Shown: positions 36,272-43,963 of the stretch, piece after piece
Position numbering within the stretch: the first letter of the stretch is position 1
Layout of the letters: the number at the start of each line of letters is the position of its first letter
Assembly (NCBI GenBank): GCA_029881215.1
Contig: JAOUNA010000004.1
Coordinates: 1-51,084, forward strand
Direction: 5' to 3'
Length of the DNA stretch: 51,084 nt
Source: Myxococcales bacterium
Lineage (GTDB): Bacteria > Myxococcota_A > UBA9160 > SMWR01
Made by a program: the position numbers and the translations under genes
Notes under the pieces: model-generated
Database searches by the model: none
What the model was told of the DNA's origin: nothing
What the model saw: the letters and a program-made list of their open reading frames with translations, nothing else

Positions 36272-37549
36272 CTACACAACGGAACGGGCTCGGAAACGCA
36301 TGGTTCCCGCGGTCACGGACAGGGCGACCTTCACCATGGCGGTGAAGAGCAGCGCCCCGATCGCCCACACCCCCGCCGCGACGGCGACTTCGTTCAGGCT
36401 CGGGTTGTACGTGTAGGTCTCCCCGAGCACGTCGGGCGTCATGCCGGGGAGCAGCAGTCCGAGCCCCTTCTCTACGAAGACACCGCCGATCGCCAGGATG
36501 CACGCGCCGACCAGCACGGTCAGCTTGCGCCGCAGCACGGGAACCATGAAACCGATGAAGGCGGTGAAATTGCAGGCCAGGGCCGTCCAGGAGTAGATGG
36601 CGATGTCCTTGCGCTCGTGCGTTCCAAACCACTGGAGATGGGCGTGGATGGAGTGCGCGGTCTCGCCATAGAACTCGGTGAAGACCTCGACTCCGAGAAA
36701 GAAGAGATTGACCGCCATCGCGTACGCGAGCAGCTCTCCCACCTTGAAGAGCGTGTGTTCGGAGACGGGGAGTCTGCCGATCTTGCGCAGCACGAGGAAG
36801 ATCAGCACCAGCAGCGCCGGGCCGGAGCAGAAGGCACTCGACAGGAAGCGCGGCGCGAGAATCGCCGTGTGCCAGAAGGCCCTCGCCTTGAGGCCCATGA
36901 AGAGCATCGCCGTCACGCTGTGGATCCCGACCGCCATCGGGATCGAGAGAAAGATGATGGGCATGATGAAGTTTGCGTTGTATTTCTGCCCCGTGTAGCC
37001 CATGTAGAGCAGATACGTGACGATGAAATAGTTGATCAGGAAGTAGCTGCTCAGCACGAGCACGTCCCACATCAGCATCGAGTGGGGAAAATTCGGCGTC
37101 CCCAGCCCCGGCATCATGTGCCAGACCACGTGGGGGCGGCCGACGTCTACCGTCACGAACAGGATGCACATGACGATCGCGGCGACCGAGAGGATCTCGG
37201 CGAGCAGGACCACGTCTCGAATCGGACCCCAGTTGTAGATGTAGGCGGGGATTACGAGCACCACGGCCGCGGCCGCGACGCCGACGAGGAAGGCGAAGTT
37301 CCCGATGTAGAAGCCCCACGAGACCTGATCGCGCATGTGCGTGGTGATGAGGCCGTGGCTCACCTGGTTCGCGTAGGCGCTCACGCCGCTGCCGATCACG
37401 AGCAGCAGGAAGACGATCCACGCGTAGTAGGGGCCATTGCCGCGGCTCACGACGCCGGCGCTGTCCAGGATGAAGCGGAGGAAGATCCTGGGCCACGACC
37501 ACTGCGGCTGCGCTGCGCGCCAGCTCTGCTCGTCGGACATCGAGTTCAC
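36272..37549 (-). CDS. NrfD/PsrC-family quinone-interacting membrane subunit
   Basis: Multi-TM; YYAWIVFLLLVIGSGVSAYANQVSHGL...VSWGFYIGNFAFLVGVAAAAVV; VTVDVGRPHVVWHMM. Confidence 0.9.
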   Translation of the reverse strand: MNSMSDEQSWRAAQPQWSWPRIFLRFILDSAGVVSRGNGPYYAWIVFLLLVIGSGVSAYANQVSHGLITTHMRDQVSWGFYIGNFAFLVGVAAAAVVLVIPAYIYNWGPIRDVVLLAEILSVAAIVMCILFVTVDVGRPHVVWHMMPGLGTPNFPHSMLMWDVLVLSSYFLINYFIVTYLLYMGYTGQKYNANFIMPIIFLSIPMAVGIHSVTAMLFMGLKARAFWHTAILAPRFLSSAFCSGPALLVLIFLVLRKIGRLPVSEHTLFKVGELLAYAMAVNLFFLGVEVFTEFYGETAHSIHAHLQWFGTHERKDIAIYSWTALACNFTAFIGFMVPVLRRKLTVLVGACILAIGGVFVEKGLGLLLPGMTPDVLGETYTYNPSLNEVAVAAGVWAIGALLFTAMVKVALSVTAGTMRFRARSVV

Positions 37550-38481
37550 CCGTAGAAGTAGAAGAATTTCGGCTGCGTCTTGAGCTCAGCCTTGAGTACG
37601 AAGGTTCGCTTCGTGCGCATCAGCGTTCGAATCTCGCTGTCCGAATCGAGGAGATTGCCGAACTTACGCGCGCCGACAGGGCATGCCTCGAGGCAGGCCG
37701 GATAGCGCCCGTCGCGCACCCTCTGGATGCAGAAGCTGCACTTCTCCACGACGCCTGCCGTGCGCGGACGATTTCCGAGCAGGTGCATGTTCGGGTTGAT
37801 TTCCTCGGCGGGAATGCTCGGCTCGGTCCAGTTGAAGTGTCGCGCGCCGTAGGGGCAGGAGGCCATGCAGTAGCGGCATCCGATGCACCAGTCGTAGTCG
37901 ATCACGACGATGCCATCGGGTTCGCGCCAGGTGGCCCCGGTCGGGCACACGTTGGTGCACGGCGATTCCTCGCAATGCTGGCACGCCACCGGCAGATAGA
38001 TCTTGTCTGCTGCGGGCACCTGCTCGTGATCGTAGTAGGGGTTTCCGTCTTCCAGATCGAAGCCGCGTACGATTGCCTCGCGCTCGAACTCGAGCACGCG
38101 AATCCAGTGGATCTGCGGGTCTCGGGATTGGTTGTTCTCGTCCACGCAGGCGTAGACGCATCGGCGGCAGCCGATGCAGCGCGAGATGTCGAGTCCGTAG
38201 CCGTAGAGGACGCCATCCATGGGACCCGTGGCGTGAACGCTGACTTCCGCGCCGTACTGCTTCGAGTATCTTCGCGAGAGGCGCTTCACCACGTCGTCGA
38301 TTTCTTCGTCCGAGAGCTCGCGGAAGTTCTTCTGGAAGAAGCTCTCCAGGTCGAACTCGAGCGCCTGAGCCGCTCCCGGCGCCCCCGCGAGCGCGCCGAC
38401 GGCGACGGCGCCGGTGCGCAGGAACTCGCGCCGAGAAGCGCCGCGGACCGGCCCTTCCGATTTCTCACTCGGCTTCGTCAT
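37546..38481 (-). CDS. TAT-exported 4Fe-4S ferredoxin subunit (NrfC/HybA/DsrO-like)
   Basis: RREFLRTGAVAVGALAG; CIGCRRCVYACVDENN, CQHCEESPCTNVCPT, CIGCRYCMASCPYGARHF, CSFCIQRVRDGRYPACLEACP. Confidence 0.92.
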   Translation of the reverse strand: MTKPSEKSEGPVRGASRREFLRTGAVAVGALAGAPGAAQALEFDLESFFQKNFRELSDEEIDDVVKRLSRRYSKQYGAEVSVHATGPMDGVLYGYGLDISRCIGCRRCVYACVDENNQSRDPQIHWIRVLEFEREAIVRGFDLEDGNPYYDHEQVPAADKIYLPVACQHCEESPCTNVCPTGATWREPDGIVVIDYDWCIGCRYCMASCPYGARHFNWTEPSIPAEEINPNMHLLGNRPRTAGVVEKCSFCIQRVRDGRYPACLEACPVGARKFGNLLDSDSEIRTLMRTKRTFVLKAELKTQPKFFYFYG

Positions 38482-39100
38482 GCGCTCTCGCTTCGCTCGC
38501 GCTCCCGTTCAACACGATCTGCTCCGGCCTCACTGGCGGCGGCTTCGGGGCAATCGGCGCGAAACGCGGTGCGTGGGGATTGTGACAGAAGACGCAGGGT
38601 TGATATTCCTTGGGGCCCCGCCAGTGGCCGGTGCGCTTGCCGTGCACGCCGGCCCGCCAGTCCGCGAGCTTCTTGCCGTGACATTGCGTGCAGAGCTGCC
38701 ACGAATCCTCGAAGGCAATGAGTGATCCGTCCGCGAGCCGGAGCTTCTCCCGATTGTGCAGATCGTGACACTGCAGGCACCACAATTCGCCATGCGCGAC
38801 CTTCATCGCGTCGTGCTCTTCCTCGAGCTTCCGCCGCTCCGGATTCGGCACTTCTTCCGCACCGTGACAATCACCGCAGGGGACGAATTCGTCGTTCATG
38901 GGCGGCGGCGGCAGGAGCACGGCCTCGCCGTCCGCGATCAGCGCGCGGCTCGGGTAGCTTCGGCTCGTGTCCGGCTGGTGCTTCGTGCGCAGCGAGATCA
39001 GGAAGACGATCAGCAGCAGCGCAGCGCCGAGCAGCAGCCACGTCGTGAGCTGGTAGGGCGGTGGGCGGTAGTCGTGCTGCTTCGAGGGGTCGGGCTCCAC
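38465..39100 (-). CDS. Membrane-anchored tetraheme cytochrome c
   Basis: N-terminal TM (TTWLLLGAALLLIVFLISL) and four CxxCH (CGDCH, CLQCH, CTQCH, CVFCH). Confidence 0.9.
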   Translation of the reverse strand: MEPDPSKQHDYRPPPYQLTTWLLLGAALLLIVFLISLRTKHQPDTSRSYPSRALIADGEAVLLPPPPMNDEFVPCGDCHGAEEVPNPERRKLEEEHDAMKVAHGELWCLQCHDLHNREKLRLADGSLIAFEDSWQLCTQCHGKKLADWRAGVHGKRTGHWRGPKEYQPCVFCHNPHAPRFAPIAPKPPPVRPEQIVLNGSASEARAHDEAE

Positions 39101-39102
39101 GC

Positions 39103-39789
39103 TCAGTCGGCCTCGCCTTCACCTCTCGGGTCGTAGCTCTCGGGAACCGGGTGCGCGATCGCGGCGGCGGCCTGCTCGAAATCGAAGCCCACCTTGCTGC
39201 CGTCAGCACGCGTGTAGCGCTCCGGGTTCCAGGCGGGGCTGTCTTCATTGTGACAAGTCACGCAGTTCTCTTCCACCGGGAGGATCAGGCCCTTCGAGAG
39301 GGCGAGCTCGCGATTCATCATGATCTTCTTCTTGCGGTAGTCCTCACCGGGTCCATGGCATGCTTCGCACTGCACGCCCTGTGTCCGATCGAATTTCATC
39401 GATAGTCGCTCCTGTGAAACGCCATACGCCGTGACGTGACATTTCACGCACCTGGCATCGTTCTGGGGATCGCTGACGCCGGCCTCGGCGGCCCATTTTG
39501 CGGACTGCTCGCTCGCGAGCGTCTCGTAGGCCTTTGCGTGCCGGCTCTCGAGCCACTTTCCGTACTGGTTGCCGATCGTATCCTTCTTGTGGCAGGTCTT
39601 GCACTTGCTGGCGCCGACGTACTCGCGCCCCTCGTGCTCGTCGTCGTGGTCCGCGCTGGCGGCCGCGGGCAGCACCAACACGAGGAGCGCAGCGGGTACG
39701 CCCAGCGCGGCCAGTCGCCACGAGCGGGCGCGCCAGAGGCGGACGCAAGATTCGAAGGCGTCGAGAGTGCGACGCGAGACGATGCTCAT
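39103..39789 (-). CDS. Exported tetraheme cytochrome c, cytochrome c554-like
   Basis: Signal peptide; YVGASKCKTCHKKDTIGNQYGKWLESRHAKAYETL; CKTCH, CVKCH, CEACH, CVTCH. Confidence 0.87.
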   Translation of the reverse strand: MSIVSRRTLDAFESCVRLWRARSWRLAALGVPAALLVLVLPAAASADHDDEHEGREYVGASKCKTCHKKDTIGNQYGKWLESRHAKAYETLASEQSAKWAAEAGVSDPQNDARCVKCHVTAYGVSQERLSMKFDRTQGVQCEACHGPGEDYRKKKIMMNRELALSKGLILPVEENCVTCHNEDSPAWNPERYTRADGSKVGFDFEQAAAAIAHPVPESYDPRGEGEAD

Positions 39790-39830
39790 GTTCCGTACCT
39801 CCCCTTTATGTTGGCTGTCCGCGGCGCCGG

Positions 39831-39865
39831 CCTTCCGACCCGCCCGCGTGGGCCGGGCCGGAAGG
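39831..39865 (-). terminator. Long hairpin 3' of nirS (stabiliser/attenuator)
   Basis: CCTTCCGGCCCGGCCC-acgc-GGGCGGGTCGGAAGG on minus strand (one bulge, one G-U), 43 nt after the nirS stop; no T-tract. Confidence 0.5.
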
Positions 39866-39907
39866 CGAGCTGCTGCAAGCGGCGCGCGCTTTCCCGGGCT
39901 GAGCGCC

Positions 39908-41593
39908 TCAGTAGATGTCGTGGACCGTGTTGTAGACGTTCCACTTGCCGGTCGGTGTGACCAGCCAATCTGCCGCGATGCGCTGCTTTTCCTTCAGGGT
40001 CTTGTCGTCGTAGATGATGATTTCACCCTGCTTGTCCCAGACTGACGTCCACACCTCGTCGCCCGCCTTGTTGTATTCGAAGTGCACGATCTTACCGTGG
40101 TCCGTCGCCTTCCAGCAATTCGCGCCCGCGTCGAAGTCATCCTTTCGGAATACGCAGATCTTCTGGTTGGCGCCCTCTTCCTTCGAGAGCGTGGCGTCCG
40201 TCCAGATGTGGTTGCTCTTTGGATGGGTCTTCAGGAAGAGGCCCGGTCCGCCGGTTTCCTCGTCGCGCACGATCTTCCAGGCGTGCTCCGGGTGGCCCGC
40301 GGGATCCGAGCCGAACACGGTGATGAGCCCCTCGCCCAGATGGGTCGTCGCGCTCACCGGACCGTACTCGGGATCGATCCAGTTGGCACCCCGCCCGGGA
40401 TGCGGCTTCACGCCGGTCTCGAACTTGGTGACGAACTTCTTCTCCTTCGTGTCCACCACCACCATCTGATCGCGCATGTTGGCCGCGATCAGCAGGTAGC
40501 GCCCGCTGGCATCGAAGCCGCCGTCGTGCAGAAAGCGCTCGGCTTCGATCTGCGTCATGCGCAGATTCTTGAGATCGGAGTAGTCCACCAGCCAGATCAG
40601 CCCCGTCTCCTTGATCGCGACCACCCATTCCGGGTCCGCGTGAGAGGCCACGATCGTCGCCACGCGCGGCTCCGGATGGTATTCGTTGGTGTCGTACGTG
40701 GAGGAGCGGGTCGAGACCACCTTGAGCGGCTCGAGGGTCTGCCCATCCATCACCACGAGCTGCGGCGGCCAATAGCAACCCACGACAGCCAGCTTGTCCA
40801 CGAAGTCGCCCTTCGGGCCCTTGTACTTCGAGACCTCGACGGAGCGCGCGTCGAGGCACACGCGACCCTCGGCAACGACGCGGGGCTTCTCTTCGTAGAG
40901 GTCGATGAGGCTCACCTTGCCGTCGCGACCGATCGTGTAGAAGTAGCGACCGGTTCCGGAAGCGCGGAAGATGTGGACCGCGAAGCCGGTGTCCACGATG
41001 CCCATCAGCTCCTTCGTGTCGCCGTCGATGATGGCTCCCTTTCCGGCGTCGCGCAGGATGAAGCCGAAGAGGTTGTCGATGTTGCGCTTGTGAAGCGGCT
41101 TCAGCGGCCGCTGCGCCACGGGCACGTGCAGCTTGTGGGCGGCCTTCATCTCCTTGAGGCCCATCTCCGGCGGGACGGGGGCGGGCATCTGCAGATACTT
41201 CGCCATCAGCTCGGTCTCGCCCCGGGTCAGCTCGCCCGTGCGACCCCAACCCGGCATGCCCGCGTCCGTGCCCTCATAGATCGTCTTCTCGAGCTTGGCG
41301 AGCGTCTGCTTCGTCATCGTCTCGTCGGTGATGTTGGGCCCCGTGGCGCCCTTGCGAAGCGCGCCGTGGCAGCCCGAGCAGCGGTCGAAATAGATGAACT
41401 TCGCCTGCTCGAACGCCTCGTCGCTGAGCTGCGGTGTCGCCCCTGCGCCCGCGGAGCTGGCTGCGCCGAGCGCGACCAGCGCCGCGCAGACGAAGCCGGC
41501 AACGCGACCCATGCCGGGCGGCGCGCCGCGCCTGGGTGCGGCGCGGTCTGCGCGCCCGTCCCGTGCCCCCGGAAACCATCCTGCAACCTGCAT
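39908..41593 (-). CDS. nirS: Cytochrome cd1 nitrite reductase NirS
   Basis: CSGCH heme c domain; d1 propeller (LAVVGCYWPPQLVVMDGQTLEPLKVVSTR, VNEYHPEPRVA-like, HPGRGANWIDPEYGPV); ends PTGKWNVYNTVHDIY. GGGAGGAAGC precedes the ATG at 41593; alternative start 41512. Confidence 0.95.
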   Translation of the reverse strand: MQVAGWFPGARDGRADRAAPRRGAPPGMGRVAGFVCAALVALGAASSAGAGATPQLSDEAFEQAKFIYFDRCSGCHGALRKGATGPNITDETMTKQTLAKLEKTIYEGTDAGMPGWGRTGELTRGETELMAKYLQMPAPVPPEMGLKEMKAAHKLHVPVAQRPLKPLHKRNIDNLFGFILRDAGKGAIIDGDTKELMGIVDTGFAVHIFRASGTGRYFYTIGRDGKVSLIDLYEEKPRVVAEGRVCLDARSVEVSKYKGPKGDFVDKLAVVGCYWPPQLVVMDGQTLEPLKVVSTRSSTYDTNEYHPEPRVATIVASHADPEWVVAIKETGLIWLVDYSDLKNLRMTQIEAERFLHDGGFDASGRYLLIAANMRDQMVVVDTKEKKFVTKFETGVKPHPGRGANWIDPEYGPVSATTHLGEGLITVFGSDPAGHPEHAWKIVRDEETGGPGLFLKTHPKSNHIWTDATLSKEEGANQKICVFRKDDFDAGANCWKATDHGKIVHFEYNKAGDEVWTSVWDKQGEIIIYDDKTLKEKQRIAADWLVTPTGKWNVYNTVHDIY

Positions 41594-41774
41594 GCTTCCT
41601 CCCATCGCGCGCTTCCGGAGCTCGGCTCGATGCCGGCTCCGGTGCGCTGTGTACGATCTGGGAGCTGCGATGTCTCGCGGATGTGGCGATTTGACCCCTA
41701 TCTCGCGAGCCAGGCGCCGCCCCCGTGGTTCCACCCGTTTTCCCATGATTCCCCTTGACCCGCTGCGCGGATTC

Positions 41775-41811
41775 TACATAATCGATAAAAAGATCTCTAG
41801 ATCTATTTATC
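41775..41811 (+). promoter_or_regulatory. Shared AT-rich regulatory element, copy B (nirS/oxidase divergent promoter)
   Basis: TACATAATCGATAAAAAGATCTCTAGATCTATTTATC; 30/37 match to 24393-24429; contains inverted repeat GATAAAAAGATC-tcta-GATCTATTTATC (11/12 arms). Confidence 0.7.
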
Positions 41812-41822
41812 GGGGATTGATC

Positions 41823-43300
41823 GTGTTACCCGCCCGCGCTCTCGAGCCCCTCGCGCCGCCGGAGGCGCGCTGCGCCCGCGCGTGGCTCGCCCTGGCGCTC
41901 GGCGTCCTGGTGATCGCGGGGCTGTTCGCGCTGGTCGTGGTGATCGGACGCATGCCGCCCTTCGATCGGCTCGTGACGGATCCTCTCTTCTTCAAGCGCG
42001 GTCTGGTCGTGCACGTGAATCTCGCGCTGGTCGCGTGGTTCTATTCGTTCATCGCCGCGCTGCTCTTCCTGATGCCGGGCCGCCGCGCGCCGGGTCGCGT
42101 CGCGCGCGCTTCAGTTCATCTCGCGGTCCTCGGCGTGCTGATGATGCTGATGGCCGCCGCGCTACCGGGCACACGTCCGGTGCTCTCCAATTACATTCCG
42201 ATGATCGACCACTGGCTGTTCGGCATCGGGCAGGTCGCCTTCGGCGCCGGTGTGCTGGCGAGCTTCGTGGGTCGGCGCCTCGTCAGCGCGCCGCGCGCCG
42301 CGGGAGTGGTTGTGCCACTGCCCGACGCCGCCCGCTCGGGGCTGCGCACCACCGCCGCCGCACTGCTTCTCGCTGCGCTCACCTTCAGCATTGCCTGGTG
42401 GAATCTCCCCGGCGGCGTGGCGCCCGAGGTGCGCTACGAGCTGCTCTTCTGGGGCGGTGCCACGTCCTGCAGCTCGCGTGCAGCGCGGCGATGGTGAGTG
42501 TCTGGCTCGTGCTGCTCACGTCCCTGCTCGGGCGATCGCCGGTGAGCGCCCCCGCCGCGACCGCTCTGTTCGCGCTGCTGTTCGCGCCGTGGACCTTCGC
42601 ACCGCTGCTCGCGCTCGAGGGAGCCTGGACTTCGAGCTATCGCGCAGGGGTGACGCATCTGATGCAGTGGTCGATCTTCCCGGTCGTCAGCATCTTCCTG
42701 GTGCTGTGCGTCGCCGCGCTGCACCGGGCCTGGCGCGCGGGCCGGCTGGATGCGGGCGCCTTCGCGGATCCGCGGCTCTCCGGCTTCGCGGTGAGCGCCG
42801 CGCTCACGCTGCTGGGCTTCGCGCTGGGCGCGGCGATTCGCGGCTCCAATACGATGGTGCCCGCGCACTACCACGCCTCGATCGGCGGCGTGACGGCGGC
42901 GTTCATGAGCACGACCTACGTGCTGCTGCCGGCGCTCGGCTTCTCGATGGAGACGCGCCGCGTGCGCCGCGCCGCAGCGTGGCAGCCCGCGCTCTACGGC
43001 ATCGGCCAGATGGTGTTCGCGAGCGGTTTCGCGCTGGCCGGCGCGTACGGGATGACGCGCAAGAGCTACGGCGCCGAGCAGGCCGCGCGTGGACTCGCGG
43101 AGAGCGTCGGTCTCGGCGTGATGGGCCTCGGCGGATTGATCGCCGTCGCGGGCGGACTCCTGTTTCTCGGCCTCGTGGCCGCCGTCTGGTGGCGCGGCGC
43201 CGGGACTTCTGCTCAGCGCGCCTCGCAGCGCGCCGGAGGCACCTGGAGGTATCGATGGGCTCGACAGACCGGGATCGAAAGCATCCGATCCAGAGATTGA
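41823..43300 (+). pseudogene. Heme-copper oxidase subunit I-like membrane protein interrupted by an apparent 1-nt deletion near 42460
   Basis: Frame 1 through ...RYELLFWGGA, then HVLQLACSAAMVSVW... continues in another frame. Joined product carries GGAHVLQL...AMVSVW and NTMVPAHYHASIGGVTAAFMSTTYVLLP. Could be a sequencing error. Confidence 0.8.
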
Positions 43301-43410
43301 TGGACAACCCGTGGCTCTTGCTCGTTCTGGGCGTCGTTGTGCCGTTCGTGTCCTACACGCTCTGGGGTTGGATCGAAGTGCTGCTGACTCCGGCGGCGAA
43401 GCTGCCGTGA
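43255..43410 (+). CDS. Small single-TM protein (51 aa), candidate accessory oxidase subunit
   Basis: MGSTDRDRKHPIQRLMDNPWLLLVLGVVVPFVSYTLWGWIEVLLTPAAKLP, directly before subunit II. Confidence 0.65.
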   Translation: MGSTDRDRKHPIQRLMDNPWLLLVLGVVVPFVSYTLWGWIEVLLTPAAKLP

Positions 43411-43426
43411 ACAAGAGGGGGACGCC

Positions 43427-43954
43427 ATGAGCATCTATTCGCCGCCGGCCGACTGGTTCAAGGCGCCGAGCGGACCCGAGCGACTGTGGGTCGGACTCGC
43501 GCTGATCTGGTGCATCGTGATGTTCATCGCGATGCCGTACTGGCATTTCTACGGCAAGCAGAATTCGACGGGAGAGGCCTACGCGGTCGAGCCCATGACC
43601 TTCATGCAGCGGACGATGCAGTTCGCCGACGCGCACAAGATCCGCGAAGAGAGCGGCGTGCCGGTCGCCGAGGTGCCGCCCGGCGGAGACGCCTATCTGC
43701 TGGCCAGGATGTGGTCCTTCTATCCGGTTCTGCAGCTGCGCCTCGGGCAGACCTATCGTCTGCACATCTCGTCGCTGGATCTGCAGCACGGCTTCTCGCT
43801 CCAGCCGCTCAACATGAACTTCCAGATCCTGCCGGGGTACGACCACGTGTTGACCGTCACCCCGACGAGCACTGGAGTCTTTCCCATCGTTTGCAACGAA
43901 TTCTGTGGAATCGGTCACCACACGATGACCGGCCGTATCGTCGTGGTCGAGTAG
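43427..43954 (+). CDS. Heme-copper oxidase subunit II with CuA site
   Basis: N-terminal TM; LDLQHGFSLQPLNMNFQILPGYDHVLTVTPTSTGVFPIVCNEFCGIGHHTMTGRIVV, full CuA ligand set (H, C-x3-C-x3-H-x2-M). Confidence 0.93.
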   Translation: MSIYSPPADWFKAPSGPERLWVGLALIWCIVMFIAMPYWHFYGKQNSTGEAYAVEPMTFMQRTMQFADAHKIREESGVPVAEVPPGGDAYLLARMWSFYPVLQLRLGQTYRLHISSLDLQHGFSLQPLNMNFQILPGYDHVLTVTPTSTGVFPIVCNEFCGIGHHTMTGRIVVVE

Positions 43955-43963
43955 GAGGCAATC

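Noticed and set aside
36266-36280. GATTCTACACAA resembling part of the copy B regulatory element (GATTCTACATAA)
   Set aside because: It includes the stop codon and C-terminal codons of the NrfD gene and lacks the TAGATCTATTTATC core; likely chance.
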